From Deltaproteobacteria bacterium (GTDB lineage: Bacteria > Myxococcota_A > Polyangia > Haliangiales > Haliangiaceae), in contig JAHDIH010000001.1 of assembly GCA_020630875.1 (NCBI GenBank), positions 558,001-622,000 on the forward strand: a DNA stretch of 64,000 nucleotides, in the 5' to 3' direction. The number at the start of each line of letters is the position of its first letter. Position 1 is the stretch's first letter. The position numbers and the translations under genes were made by a program. The notes under the pieces are model-generated. The model was not told where the DNA came from. It did no database searches and saw only the letters and a program-made list of their open reading frames with translations. Shown here in pieces: positions 52,722 to 61,837 of this stretch.

Positions 52722-53603
52722 ATGATTGATTACCAACAACCACTTGGTTTTCCGCTGTTTGGCTCCCTTTCCATTGAGCCCTTTGGGATTGTCGCGGCCC
52801 TTGCCGTGTTGACCTCAGTCTGGGTGGCACAGAAGCGCTCGGAGCAAATGGGATACGACTACGACTTAGTCCGGCAGTATTCGTTTTGGTACATCGTAGT
52901 AGCTGGTTTCATTGGTGCGCACGTTTTCGACACCATCTTCTACCGATGGGACGACTGGATGAAGGATCCACTGTTGATCATCAAAATCCACATGGGAATC
53001 TCATCCTTTGGTGGCATTCTTGGGGCCGTAATTGGATATTTTCTCTTCGTGTGGAAACACCAAGTGCCAAAACTTCGTTGGATGGACATGACCGCCATGG
53101 CGTTTTTGCCCGGGTTCATGTTAGGGCGACTTTCTTGTACACTGGTGATGGACCATGCAAGTAAAACCGGATTCGAGTTGTCGAACATCACCGACTACCC
53201 ATTCGTTTTCGAATATTACCGGTTCACATCGGAGACTAGCGCTACAATACAAAAGGTTCAGGTTCTAAATCTAGGATTCTATGAATTCCTGTACCTTGCC
53301 ATGATGCTAGTAGTTCTCATCGCTTTGTACCTGTGGCGCCGTTGGCCTGACGGTTTCGCTTTGGGATATTTCCTCGTGCTCTACGCGCCCGTCCGCTACT
53401 TCATGGAATACTTGAGGCCGGAATCTAGTGATCCACGTCACCTCGGGCTTACGTTCGCGCAGTGGACCGCGATTGCATCGCTCATCATTGGACTTGTGAT
53501 TTGGTTTTATTCGTTTAAAAGACAAAGGGTAGCTGACTATCCGCCTCGGATTTTCCTCGACAGTGGCGAACCTGCTGCAGAATCTGCTGGTAAGAAGCAA
53601 TGA
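52722..53603 (+). CDS. lgt: Prolipoprotein diacylglyceryl transferase family protein
   Basis: 293 residues from ATG 52722, giving the family-like beginning IDYQQPLGFPLFGSLSIEPFG. Lgt attaches diacylglycerol to the lipobox Cys of prolipoproteins; this window encodes several lipoproteins. About seven helices are visible. Conserved Lgt segments include GISSFGGILGAVIGYF, FMLGRLSCTLVMDHASK and YAPVRYFMEYLRPES with the essential Arg. The His of the E. coli HGG motif is Phe here and the Asn after GRxG is Cys. As far as I recall, both positions also differ in myxobacterial homologues. A second, canonical Lgt elsewhere in the genome cannot be excluded. It overlaps the DUF445 gene (ATGA). Confidence 0.8.
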   Translation: MIDYQQPLGFPLFGSLSIEPFGIVAALAVLTSVWVAQKRSEQMGYDYDLVRQYSFWYIVVAGFIGAHVFDTIFYRWDDWMKDPLLIIKIHMGISSFGGILGAVIGYFLFVWKHQVPKLRWMDMTAMAFLPGFMLGRLSCTLVMDHASKTGFELSNITDYPFVFEYYRFTSETSATIQKVQVLNLGFYEFLYLAMMLVVLIALYLWRRWPDGFALGYFLVLYAPVRYFMEYLRPESSDPRHLGLTFAQWTAIASLIIGLVIWFYSFKRQRVADYPPRIFLDSGEPAAESAGKKQ

Positions 53604-54808
53604 ACAACATCATCCTTTTATTCTTAACCGTTCCAGTCATCACGGCTTTGATTGGGTGGCTTACCAACTGGGCAGCCGTCAAGATGATTTTTCATCCTGT
53701 GAAGTTTATCGGCATCGGTCCTATTGGATGGCAAGCAGTCGTGATCAAGCAAAGCGAAAAGCTAGCGACTGGAATCGCCGAGATGGCCACCGACAACCTT
53801 ATCACCACGGAAGAACTACTGCAGCGAGTTGATCCGGAGGTCATGAAGGAACGGCTGAAGCCTGTAGTTGACGCACACCTGCCCCGAGTTGCGGAGGAAG
53901 TGGGCTCGATTGTCATGCCGGGAGCGTGGCAAGCGTTGCCGGACCAAGTGAAAACGATGGCGCTGGCACAGGTAGATGCGCGGACAGGCTCCATGGGGGC
54001 GGACATGCTAGCAATGTTTGCAGAAGAAGCCGACGACCTCATAGATCTGCACCAGTTGGTGATTCGTAACTTGAGTGGCGATAAAGCGATGGTCCTTTCC
54101 GAACTCACAAAAAAAATTGGGAAAAATGAGTTTAAGTTCATTGAGTACTACGGCGCTATCTTCGGCTTCGTTATCGGCTTGGCACAAGTAGGTGCCTGGG
54201 CAGTAATGCAAACGTGGTGGCTGATGCCCATCGTAGGCTTGATCGTCGGCCTGGTGACTAATTGGCTGGCGATACAAATGATCTTCCGCCCTCAGGAACC
54301 GACAAAGTATCTAGGTCTGTTTACGTATCAAGGGTTGTTTCCTAAACGACAGGCAGAGATTGCTGCTGACTACGGAGAGTCGGCCGCCACGGAACTTCTT
54401 ACGCCTAAAAACTTCATTGATCTGATTTTAGAAGGCAAATCCGGAGAGCGTCTTAAGACTCTTTTTTCTAAAGCGGTGCGGCGCAAGCTTGATGAGGAAG
54501 TAGGGCGCCTAGGACCAAACTCGCCACTTGCCGCAGCTGCAAATAAGTCAGATGCAATTGCGACCAGTATTGAAACTAACGTACTCACCATTGCCAAAGA
54601 AGCACGGCCACAGATCGAAGACTACCTTGCGGAGGCATTCGATATCGAAACCACGGTGCGAGAGCGTTTGACCTCCATGCCGAAAGACAAATTTGAACGG
54701 ATACTTCGGGGCGTTTTTGAAGAAGATGAAATTACGCTGATTGTCGTAGGTGGGGTTTTGGGACTGGCGGTAGGTTTCATCCAGGCCGCTGTCGTCTTAG
54801 CACTCTAG
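53600..54808 (+). CDS. DUF445-family membrane protein
   Basis: 402 residues. The N-terminal helix NIILLFLTVPVITALIGWLTNW is followed by AAVKMIFHPVKFIGIGPIGWQ, the DUF445 signature. The same signature recurs in the middle as GLIVGLVTNWLAIQMIFRPQEP after two more helices, and the C-terminus has a last helix (ITLIVVGGVLGLAVGFIQAAVV). The internal duplication of the membrane motif is typical for the family, whose function is unknown. It is translationally coupled to lgt. Its stop TAG shares bases with the stop of the convergent hemerythrin gene. Confidence 0.88.
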   Translation: MNNIILLFLTVPVITALIGWLTNWAAVKMIFHPVKFIGIGPIGWQAVVIKQSEKLATGIAEMATDNLITTEELLQRVDPEVMKERLKPVVDAHLPRVAEEVGSIVMPGAWQALPDQVKTMALAQVDARTGSMGADMLAMFAEEADDLIDLHQLVIRNLSGDKAMVLSELTKKIGKNEFKFIEYYGAIFGFVIGLAQVGAWAVMQTWWLMPIVGLIVGLVTNWLAIQMIFRPQEPTKYLGLFTYQGLFPKRQAEIAADYGESAATELLTPKNFIDLILEGKSGERLKTLFSKAVRRKLDEEVGRLGPNSPLAAAANKSDAIATSIETNVLTIAKEARPQIEDYLAEAFDIETTVRERLTSMPKDKFERILRGVFEEDEITLIVVGGVLGLAVGFIQAAVVLAL

Positions 54809-55257
54809 TCTCTGCGGGCTCGCATTTCGCCTCGCATCGTATCCAACGTTTCAGCAGTTAGGCCATGCAGCAACTGCGGGAAGTTACTATCTTCCAGCTC
54901 GTTGTGCGCCGTGTGATTTTGAATAAGAGACCGAAATAGTAGTCGAATCATGTCCGCATCACGTGCTTCAAAGCATTCTTTGGCTTGGTCCCAAAGCGCA
55001 GCTTGTCTGGCGTGGTCCCGAACAAGTCCTGCAATTAGGGTGGGGCTGTCGATTCTGGTGAAAAGAGTCTTTTCTTCGTCAGCAACGTGCCGAAGGTAAG
55101 GACCTTGAAAGAATTGAATCGTGTCGCCCCATTGCTCCCACGAGTCACGCTTTTTCTCTAGGGAGCGAGCCAGCCTATCGAGGAATTCATGCTGCTTTTC
55201 ATGTGCAGAAGAAAGCATCTTTAAAGGCCCTTTGTTTTTCCGCCGTTTGTGTCCCAT
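54805..55257 (-). CDS. Hemerythrin-like (HHE domain) protein
   Basis: A 150-residue four-helix protein. The iron-ligand pattern is visible: SSAHEKQHEFLDRL, YLRHVADEEKTLF, VRDHARQAALW and NHTAHNELEDSNFPQLL, giving the H, H-x3-E, H and H-x4-D/E set. Such cytoplasmic proteins bind a di-iron centre and act in O2, NO or peroxide handling. The highly basic N-terminus (GHKRRKNKG) is unusual. TACCCT lies six bases before the ATG. Confidence 0.85.
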   Translation of the reverse strand: MGHKRRKNKGPLKMLSSAHEKQHEFLDRLARSLEKKRDSWEQWGDTIQFFQGPYLRHVADEEKTLFTRIDSPTLIAGLVRDHARQAALWDQAKECFEARDADMIRLLFRSLIQNHTAHNELEDSNFPQLLHGLTAETLDTMRGEMRARRD

Positions 55258-55289
55258 AAGGCAAGGGTAGCGGGATGAGCCAGGTCGCG

Positions 55290-56429
55290 CTAGCCTGCAT
55301 CAAGCGTGATCTGTACTTCACGAACTTTTCCTGAGCGCAGCAATCTGAGTCTAACGCTGTCTCCTGGCGAATGCTTATCTAACTCCTTATATAGGTCTTG
55401 CCGGTTGTGAATCGGCGCTTCGTTGAATCCTACGATGACGTCTCCTAATCCCCATCGGCGCCCAGGTGTGCTTTGCAGCCCGACTACGCCAGCTTTCGCA
55501 GCCGGTCCATCTTTCGTGACCGCAATAATGACAACTCCATCTATTTTGCGCTGCTTTGAGTAAGCTTCAGTTCCGAGCCGTACGCCAATTCTTGGAGGTC
55601 CCTTACCGCCGATCAAGTTGGGAATAATACGGTTCACTGTGTCTACTGGAATGGCGAAACCAATTCCGGACCACGACGTTCCCTCTGGATTGTATATCGC
55701 AGTATTGACCCCAATCAATCTTCCACTGCTGTCGATGAGCGGACCTCCACTGTTTCCCCTGTTGATCGCAGCATCGGTCTGAATCACGTCGTAGATGGGT
55801 CGTCTGGTGACCGACTTTATCTCTCTTCCAAGTGCGCTAATGATTCCTGCGGTAAGCGTTTGATCGAACCCGAAAGGGCTTCCGATTGCAAACACGCCTT
55901 GCCCCACTCGAAGATCCAATGATCTCCCGACTGGAATAGGATTTAAGTCTACTGGCGGGTTCTCGATTTTTAGCACGGCGAGGTCTTTTTCCGGTGCGGT
56001 AACTGGCAGCACCCGCGCTTTGTAAGTTCTGCTATCCGACAACGTTACTTCTGCGTAGTGAGCACTCTCCACCACGTGAAAGTTGGTGACGATGTGCCCC
56101 GTTTTATCCCATACAAATCCAGACCCGGTTCCTTGCGGTACTTCGCCTACTTTAGGATTAAACGCGCTGACTTGTTGGCGTATGCTCGTAATGTGCACCA
56201 CCGAGGGAGATATTGTTTCGAAAATCTCGGTCGCAGCCTTTTCTTTTGCTGGTAGTGCGGTGCGCTCCACCACATTGCGTTTCACGACCTGTGGTTGAGT
56301 CCACGTCTTTTCTACGGACGGTTTTCGCTTGATCACAACGTAGGTTAAAGCCCCAGCAACCAGCAACAAAAGTACGGCCATCCATTTCATCAAAATGGAC
56401 TGACCTGAAGAAATGCCTGTCTTAGCCAT
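55290..56429 (-). CDS. HtrA/DegP-family serine protease with one PDZ domain
   Basis: 379 residues: a signal anchor (about 13-32), a trypsin-like domain with the triad in VTNFHVVESAH (His), EKDLAVLKIEN (Asp) and NRGNSGGPLIDS (Ser), then one PDZ domain (about 275-375: DGPAAKAGVVGLQS, LGDVIVGFNEAPI). This is the DegS-like architecture with one PDZ domain and a membrane anchor. DegS triggers the sigmaE envelope stress response in enterics; whether it does so here is unknown, since no RseA-like gene is adjacent. TAGGCT lies six bases before the ATG. Confidence 0.93.
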   Translation of the reverse strand: MAKTGISSGQSILMKWMAVLLLLVAGALTYVVIKRKPSVEKTWTQPQVVKRNVVERTALPAKEKAATEIFETISPSVVHITSIRQQVSAFNPKVGEVPQGTGSGFVWDKTGHIVTNFHVVESAHYAEVTLSDSRTYKARVLPVTAPEKDLAVLKIENPPVDLNPIPVGRSLDLRVGQGVFAIGSPFGFDQTLTAGIISALGREIKSVTRRPIYDVIQTDAAINRGNSGGPLIDSSGRLIGVNTAIYNPEGTSWSGIGFAIPVDTVNRIIPNLIGGKGPPRIGVRLGTEAYSKQRKIDGVVIIAVTKDGPAAKAGVVGLQSTPGRRWGLGDVIVGFNEAPIHNRQDLYKELDKHSPGDSVRLRLLRSGKVREVQITLDAG

Positions 56430-56511
56430 GCCTTAAGCCTACCCAACCGAGGGATGGTGCGCCATGTCAATAACTGTTGATCTGACGCGAGAGCCAAGGT
56501 AAACCTTCGAG

Positions 56512-57486
56512 GTGCTGAATAAAGATCGACTTTTCGCTGAGGGGCGCCGTCGCGCCATCAATACGGTTACCACGGGGATATCTCGAGTGGCGAAGTACCA
56601 TCCTGCGAATCGGTTATCAAAGCACGGTGTCGGAGTAATAAAGGACGTTCCGTACACGGCATCCAACCACCGCGATCATAAGCTGGACGTCTATTACCCA
56701 GAGAACCAGCAAGGGGAGCTTCCGGCGGTACTTCATATTCACGGCGGTGGGTTTCGTATGCTTTCTAAAGACACTCACTGGTTGATGGGCATGATGTTTG
56801 CCCGTGCTGGATTTGTTGTATTTAATATTTCGTATCGACTCGCTCCTAAACACCCATATCCAGCTCCCATGCTTGACGTAGCCAGAGCTTACCGTTGGGT
56901 AGTAGACAATGGGCATCGATACCAAGCTGATGTTTCAAGACTGGTAGTCGCAGGTGAGTCCGCAGGGGGCAACTTGGTTTGCAGCACGGTTGTTTCGTCT
57001 TGTTTTGAGCGCGAGGAAAAGTTTGCGCGTGATATTTTTAAAACCGGCGTAGTCCCCAAAGCCGCAGTTCCTTTCTGCGGCATTCTCGATGTGAGTAACG
57101 TTGAGCGTTACGCCAACAAAGGGCACAACGCTTACGTGAAACGAGCTATTTCCGATACGGCCAAAGGTTATCTCGGTGGAAAAGATAGTGCCGAGGCAGA
57201 ACTCGCGAGTCCTTTGTTAGTGTTTGAATCTTCGGCTCGACCGATACGGCCATTGCCTCCATTTTACATTCCTGTGGGAACCCGGGATCCAATCTTTGAC
57301 GACTCCGTGCGACTTGGCGCGGCTTTAAAAAAGCGCGGCGTCCCCTCCGTCGTGTCAGAATATACGGGTGAGACGCACGCGTTTCATGCTTTCATTTGGC
57401 GTGAAGCCGCAAAGCAATGCTGGCGGGACACACTCCTTTACGTAGAAGACGCTATTTCGTCTCCGCCAGTTCATCATTCGATTTAG
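56512..57486 (+). CDS. Alpha/beta hydrolase, hormone-sensitive-lipase-like esterase
   Basis: 324 residues starting at GTG. The oxyanion motif HIHGGGFRM (about 79-87), nucleophile elbow VAGESAGGNLV (about 147-157), catalytic Asp in GTRDPIFDD and His in ETHAFHAFIW are all in the expected order. There is no signal peptide, so it is a cytoplasmic esterase or lipase of the HSL family; the substrate is unknown. Upstream TTGATC, 17 bases, TAAACC ending six bases before the GTG is a weak leaderless-type promoter. The stop codon overlaps that of the convergent lipoprotein gene (TTAG). Confidence 0.9.
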   Translation: MLNKDRLFAEGRRRAINTVTTGISRVAKYHPANRLSKHGVGVIKDVPYTASNHRDHKLDVYYPENQQGELPAVLHIHGGGFRMLSKDTHWLMGMMFARAGFVVFNISYRLAPKHPYPAPMLDVARAYRWVVDNGHRYQADVSRLVVAGESAGGNLVCSTVVSSCFEREEKFARDIFKTGVVPKAAVPFCGILDVSNVERYANKGHNAYVKRAISDTAKGYLGGKDSAEAELASPLLVFESSARPIRPLPPFYIPVGTRDPIFDDSVRLGAALKKRGVPSVVSEYTGETHAFHAFIWREAAKQCWRDTLLYVEDAISSPPVHHSI

Positions 57487-58475
57487 TTTTCAGGTGCGCC
57501 GGCTTCGACCCACTCTAGAACCTTTAGGTAGTCGGGAGTGGTTGCTGTCCAATTGGTAGGCGGGTGGCCAATACCAAGTCCTGATTGAAGCAGCGGAGCG
57601 TTTGAATCTGCAGGAGTAAGAAGATTTCTGGTCGTCAACTCACTATAGGTGAGCCTAAACGTTCCGTTGCCACTGTGACAGCCTCCGCAATCTTGTCCTG
57701 TTAAGATCGCTCCGATTTGTGCATCGTAGGTGAGTGGTAGTTCGCCCGCAGCATTGGCAGATTCGATAAGGGTCACAGCGTTAGCAAAAGCATTGCCTTT
57801 GGCAGATTGTGGGGTGGGAACACCTTGTTCCAGTACGTTCACTTCGAAGGGGCCCGGTGGAACATTTATGACCACCGCACGAGTTTTTTGACCGTATTGA
57901 ATCGCTGTTGTTTGATTGGGATCTGCGAGTCCTTGGTTATTAATGAAGTAGACTGTTCCGACAGGAGCTCCATTTTGAAGCAGCGAAACGTTAGCAAGTG
58001 GTAGTCCGTCAAGGGTAGCAAGGCCGTTGACCGATTGAAGGTCGATATGCACCGTGCCAAGTGTAGGGTCATCCGTTGTACCTGCGGGGTAAAGATTTTG
58101 TTTTACCGCATCGGAGACAATGAACATCGTGGTCAATTGGTTGTCGGCAGCTTCCGTTAGTAGCTCGGCGCTGTAAGTGTCTGCGTAGCCAGTCATAGAG
58201 GCTTTCATTTCCAACAAGGTCTGCTGGTCGACAGTGACTTCGTACCTTGCGCCCGTCATCGTAGCGGTAGCCGTAGCGCCAGCACTTACCGCCGCTCCAA
58301 GAACGGGTGCGTTAGTCATGACATCCTTCAGTTCTCCATACAGAATCACTTGCGGGACGGCTGGTGCGGCATCTGCGCCTGAGCCTGGTCCGCCCCCGAT
58401 TCCACCTGGTGCCTGGCCTACGCATCCTGAAAGGAAGAGACCGCAAAGAGCTATACGTCCAAATTTTATCCCCAT
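57483..58475 (-). CDS. Lipoprotein with single c-type heme motif
   Basis: 330 residues. Lipobox LFLSGC is followed by a Gly/Pro linker. A region at about 40-125 looks like a carboxypeptidase-regulatory or SpaA-type beta sandwich (VMTNAPVLGAAVSAGATAT). Near the C-terminus (about 260) DCGGCHSGNGTFRL gives the heme-binding C-x-x-C-H. The following QSGLGIGHPPTNW and YLKVLEWVEAGAPEN are typical of small cytochrome c domains of the planctomycete/myxobacterial type, including a possible distal Met replacement. It is likely an outer-membrane or periplasmic electron-transfer or redox-sensing lipoprotein. TATGAT lies eight bases before the ATG. Confidence 0.8.
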   Translation of the reverse strand: MGIKFGRIALCGLFLSGCVGQAPGGIGGGPGSGADAAPAVPQVILYGELKDVMTNAPVLGAAVSAGATATATMTGARYEVTVDQQTLLEMKASMTGYADTYSAELLTEAADNQLTTMFIVSDAVKQNLYPAGTTDDPTLGTVHIDLQSVNGLATLDGLPLANVSLLQNGAPVGTVYFINNQGLADPNQTTAIQYGQKTRAVVINVPPGPFEVNVLEQGVPTPQSAKGNAFANAVTLIESANAAGELPLTYDAQIGAILTGQDCGGCHSGNGTFRLTYSELTTRNLLTPADSNAPLLQSGLGIGHPPTNWTATTPDYLKVLEWVEAGAPEN

Positions 58476-58612
58476 GATTGTTAATCATAACAAGAATGTT
58501 GTTCGTTTTGTTGGTCTTTACGACTATGATTTCATTTTGGTAGGAGAGCGTGGGAACGCGACCCACCCAACAGATGCTTGCTCAAAGTCGCGATGCAATA
58601 TATAGATCCAAG

Positions 58613-60070
58613 ATGTTAGACCAGAAAGAACTACGTACCGCACTCACCTTTGATGACGTTCTACTACTTCCGGCAGCGAGCGACGTTTTGCCGAGTGATG
58701 TGAAGGTTCGCACACGTCTGACCACTGGCATCGAACTAAACATTCCGATTTGCAGCTCCGCCATGGACACGGTTACCGAGGCAAATACAGCGATTCAAAT
58801 GGCTCGCGAAGGAGGGATTGGCATTGTTCATAAAAACCTTTCCATCGAAATGCAGTCTCGTGAAGTGAGCCAAGTCAAGAAAGCAGAGACCGGCGTGGTG
58901 GTCGATCCGATTACGCTAAAACCTAACGAGACCGTGTTAGACGCGCGGAACTTAATGAGGACGTATAGAATCTCAGGTCTTCCCGTGGTCGATGACAACC
59001 GTAGGCTGGTCGGGATAATTACAAACAGAGATTTGCGTTTTGAAACAAATACTGCGCAACCCGTTCGTAACTTGATGACCACCAAACTTATCACAGTCAA
59101 AGATGGCGTTTCCCCGGAAGAATCCAAAGCCATCCTTCACAAAAATCGTATCGAGAAACTGCTTGTCGTTGATGACGAGGGACTTCTCAAAGGACTTATT
59201 ACAATTAAGGATATTGAGAAAGCGGCTCAACATCCGACTGCAGTAAAAGACAAACGCGGTCGATTGAGGGTGGGGGCGGCGGTCGGCGTTGGCCCAGACC
59301 AAGATGCGCGCATCGATGCTCTTATCCAAGCAGGGGCGGATGTGATCGTCATTGATACGGCGCATGGACATTCGTCCGGGGTTCTTGAGTCGGTACGTTC
59401 CATTCGCAAAAATTTTCCCAATGCTCAGCTCATCGCTGGAAATGTAGCTACTGCTTCGGGAACCAAAGCGCTGATTGATGCTGGCGTTAATGCCGTAAAG
59501 GTAGGTATTGGCCCTGGCTCCATTTGTACAACTCGTATCGTCGCAGGGGTAGGGGTTCCTCAACTTACCGCGGTCGCAGATGCTGCTAAAGCTGCCGCCG
59601 CTTACGACGTACCAATCATATCAGACGGAGGCATCAAACATTCTGGCGACGTTGCAAAGGCAATCGCAGCTGGAGCGGAATGCGTGATGATTGGTTCGTT
59701 GTTTGCTGGTACGGATGAGTCACCTGGAGAGGTGGTTCTCTACCAAGGGCGGCGCTACAAACAGTACCGCGGGATGGGGTCCATTGGTGCCATGCGAAGC
59801 GGTTCAAGCGATCGGTACTTTCAAGAAGGCAAAAAGAAATTAGTGCCCGAAGGTATCGAAGGTCGGGTTCCTTACCGTGGCCCGCTTCATGACTCTTTAT
59901 TTCAACTCTTAGGAGGACTGCGGGCTTCAATGGGCTATGTTGGCTGTCGAGACATCAAAGAGATGCGCGAGAAGGCTGGCTTCATTCGCATCTCTCCGCA
60001 AGGGCTCAGGGAGAGTCACGTGCACGATGTGATCATTACTAAAGAAGCCCCAAACTACGCCATCCGCTAG
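58613..60070 (+). CDS. guaB: Inosine-5'-monophosphate dehydrogenase
   Basis: IMPDH oxidises IMP to XMP, the committed step to GMP. 485 residues from ATG 58613 ([20 protein letters not shown]), the usual N-terminus; a leaderless-type TTGCTC, 17 bases, TATAGA ending six bases upstream supports this start over the longer frame. Two CBS domains lie at about 90-205. The catalytic Cys loop is [20 protein letters not shown], with [10 protein letters not shown] and the flap [10 protein letters not shown]. The stop codon is followed after about 14 bases by the second structured repeat. guaA follows after the antiporter gene. Confidence 0.97.
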   Translation: MLDQKELRTALTFDDVLLLPAASDVLPSDVKVRTRLTTGIELNIPICSSAMDTVTEANTAIQMAREGGIGIVHKNLSIEMQSREVSQVKKAETGVVVDPITLKPNETVLDARNLMRTYRISGLPVVDDNRRLVGIITNRDLRFETNTAQPVRNLMTTKLITVKDGVSPEESKAILHKNRIEKLLVVDDEGLLKGLITIKDIEKAAQHPTAVKDKRGRLRVGAAVGVGPDQDARIDALIQAGADVIVIDTAHGHSSGVLESVRSIRKNFPNAQLIAGNVATASGTKALIDAGVNAVKVGIGPGSICTTRIVAGVGVPQLTAVADAAKAAAAYDVPIISDGGIKHSGDVAKAIAAGAECVMIGSLFAGTDESPGEVVLYQGRRYKQYRGMGSIGAMRSGSSDRYFQEGKKKLVPEGIEGRVPYRGPLHDSLFQLLGGLRASMGYVGCRDIKEMREKAGFIRISPQGLRESHVHDVIITKEAPNYAIR

Positions 60071-60084
60071 TTGCTCCTTTCGCT

Positions 60085-60190
60085 CGCTAGTATTTCCTGT
60101 CGCGGCGTTATGCGAGGCCTAGTGTACGGGAGTACACGTCGGCTTCCTGACTTCGTCAGCTCGCAAGCCTTGCGCTAGAAAATACTAGCG
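60085..60190. repeat. Long palindrome, structured repeat copy 2
   Basis: The outer arms CGCTAGTATTTCCT (60085-60098) and AGAAAATACTAGCG (60177-60190) pair. The conserved block GTCGCGGCGTTATGCGAGGCCT faces CTCGCAAGCCTTGCG, and the tip is TGTAC-GGGA-GTACA (60123-60136). An extra inner hairpin CTGAC-TTC-GTCAG lies at 60147-60159. It has the same skeleton as the copy at 20370-20496 but different, still complementary, stem sequences. Confidence 0.8.
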
Positions 60191-60212
60191 TCGCTCCGTC
60201 GTTGATTTGTTC

Positions 60213-60227
60213 GTCGCGTTTCGCGAC
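60213..60227. repeat. Small hairpin GTCGCG-TTT-CGCGAC
   Basis: A perfect 6-bp stem with a three-base loop, 22 bases after the second long palindrome. The same element follows the palindrome in the 20.5-kb array. It lies next to the 3' end of the antiporter gene (stop at 60232) and could also work as a terminator for it. Confidence 0.7.
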
Positions 60228-60231
60228 ACAT

Positions 60232-61740
60232 CTATAGACTATTGATACGCAGTATCGCGAAGAACCCGAATATCGCAAGGACGCCAGCCGGCAGGCAGAT
60301 GTAGACCGGAAGACCGAGGCCGATTGGCAGGTAACCAAAGATGATGGTGAACCCCGCGGTGGTCAAGGCATAGGGAATTTGTGTTTTGACGTGGGCGACG
60401 TGATCGCATCCGCATCCCATGGAAGCCATGATAGTGGTATCGGAAATGGGAGAGCAGTGGTCGCCCATAACTGCGCCACTCATTACTGCTGCGAGCGAGC
60501 CGAGCATGATTGCTTCGCTGCCAACGAAACTATCGCCGACGACAATAGCGGCAACTACGGGAAACATGATCCCCATGGTGCCGTACGACGTTCCGGTAGC
60601 AAATGCAATGAGTGAGGATGTGAGAAAGACCAGGGTTGGAAGAATCCACGGCGTTGGCGTTAAAGCCCCCGTGACGGTTTGGGCTAGCGCAAGATCCGTT
60701 TTACAAATGGAACCGAGGGCCCAGGCAAGTACAAGTATCATGCATGCTTCGAACATGCGGGCAGCTCCTTCCGTCCAACCGTCAAGAGCTTCGCCTAGCG
60801 TCATTCTTTTAGAAAAGATGGCGCCACAAAACGCGAAAAGGCTTGCACCAGCAGATGCCCAGAGAAGGGCTTTGTACGGATCTGCGTTACCGAGAATGCC
60901 AGTGATGGATGCCCCTGGTTGATAGCCAGTATACAAGAGGGCTCCGGCTAACAGACCTATGAGCACGAAGATGGATGCAAACGTGTAGAGCGCTCCGTCT
61001 TTCCATGTCGACTCGGAAGTTTCATTTTCCACTAGTTCCACAGGCTTGGTGGTTTTCATCGGACCAAAGTCGAGACCGGTTTTAGCAATCATGAATACGA
61101 AAAAAAGGGTGAAAAAACTATAGAACGTATAAGGAAGCACCGACAAAAACAGCCCGTAACCTCCGCCGTTGGGAATTGCCGAAGTTAGCTCGCTTATTAT
61201 GAAACCCACCCATGTAGAAGCCACCGCAATGATGGCGACGGGAGCGGCGGTAGAATCGACGATGTAAGCCAGTTTTTCTCGTGAAATTCCGTGGGAGTCG
61301 GTGACTGGGCGCATGGTGCTGCCAACAAGAAGGCAGTTGGCATAGTCGTCGAAGAAGACGAGAAGCCCGGAGAAAAATGTGGCGAGCATGCCAGATGTTT
61401 TAGAGCGAATTTTTGTAGCGGCGGCGGCAACAAGCGCCCGAGTTCCACCAGTTGCGGAAAGGAGTCCAACGAAGCCACCAATCGTTACGGAGAAAATTAG
61501 AATTGCAGCATGATCGGGATCTGCGAGGGATTTGACCAAGTGGGTATCTATGGTTTGTTCGGCTGCTGTCAGGATATTGCCAGAGACCAGCAAGGCCCCA
61601 CTGTACACTGCCGCAAGTAGCGCCAAGATTGCGCGTTTCGAGAGGACAGCAACCGCTACCGCGACCGCAGGGGGGATAAACGCTAGAATTCCATAATCTG
61701 GCTGAGTTGCGGCTGCAAGTGCGTAGCTCGATTCGAACAT
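60232..61740 (-). CDS. NhaC-family Na+/H+ antiporter-like transporter
   Basis: 502 residues from ATG 61740 ([19 protein letters not shown]); the longer frame to 61884 runs across the guaA leader and is rejected. About 11-12 helices are visible. Family segments are [72 protein letters not shown] and [35 protein letters not shown], all typical of the NhaC/ArcD-like Na+/H+ antiporter superfamily. The transported ion or amino acid cannot be fixed. The start is divergent from guaA with 97 bases between start codons; TAGAGT lies five bases before the ATG. Confidence 0.9.
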   Translation of the reverse strand: MFESSYALAAATQPDYGILAFIPPAVAVAVAVLSKRAILALLAAVYSGALLVSGNILTAAEQTIDTHLVKSLADPDHAAILIFSVTIGGFVGLLSATGGTRALVAAAATKIRSKTSGMLATFFSGLLVFFDDYANCLLVGSTMRPVTDSHGISREKLAYIVDSTAAPVAIIAVASTWVGFIISELTSAIPNGGGYGLFLSVLPYTFYSFFTLFFVFMIAKTGLDFGPMKTTKPVELVENETSESTWKDGALYTFASIFVLIGLLAGALLYTGYQPGASITGILGNADPYKALLWASAGASLFAFCGAIFSKRMTLGEALDGWTEGAARMFEACMILVLAWALGSICKTDLALAQTVTGALTPTPWILPTLVFLTSSLIAFATGTSYGTMGIMFPVVAAIVVGDSFVGSEAIMLGSLAAVMSGAVMGDHCSPISDTTIMASMGCGCDHVAHVKTQIPYALTTAGFTIIFGYLPIGLGLPVYICLPAGVLAIFGFFAILRINSL

Positions 61741-61745
61741 GCAGC

Positions 61746-61751
61746 ACTCTA
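61746..61751 (-). promoter_or_regulatory. Candidate -10 element (TAGAGT) of the antiporter gene
   Basis: TAGAGT on the minus strand ends five bases before the ATG at 61740. A weak TTGGAT lies 16 bases further upstream. There is no Shine-Dalgarno. Confidence 0.3.
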
Positions 61752-61826
61752 CCTGGCATCGAGAAAAATCCAACCAATACTTGCAGGAATCAAAGTCACG
61801 GGCTGGGCTCGGGGCCAGTCGGTTGT

Positions 61827-61832
61827 TAAGGT
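61827..61832 (+). promoter_or_regulatory. Candidate -10 element (TAAGGT) of guaA
   Basis: TAAGGT ends five bases before the GTG at 61838; no Shine-Dalgarno and no clear -35. Confidence 0.3.
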
Positions 61833-61837
61833 GCGGT

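Noticed and set aside
61739..61837. N-terminal extension of guaA, and extension of the antiporter gene to 61884
   Set aside because: The two extensions overlap each other across the shared upstream region, neither resembles its family, and both genes have good internal starts with -10-like elements.
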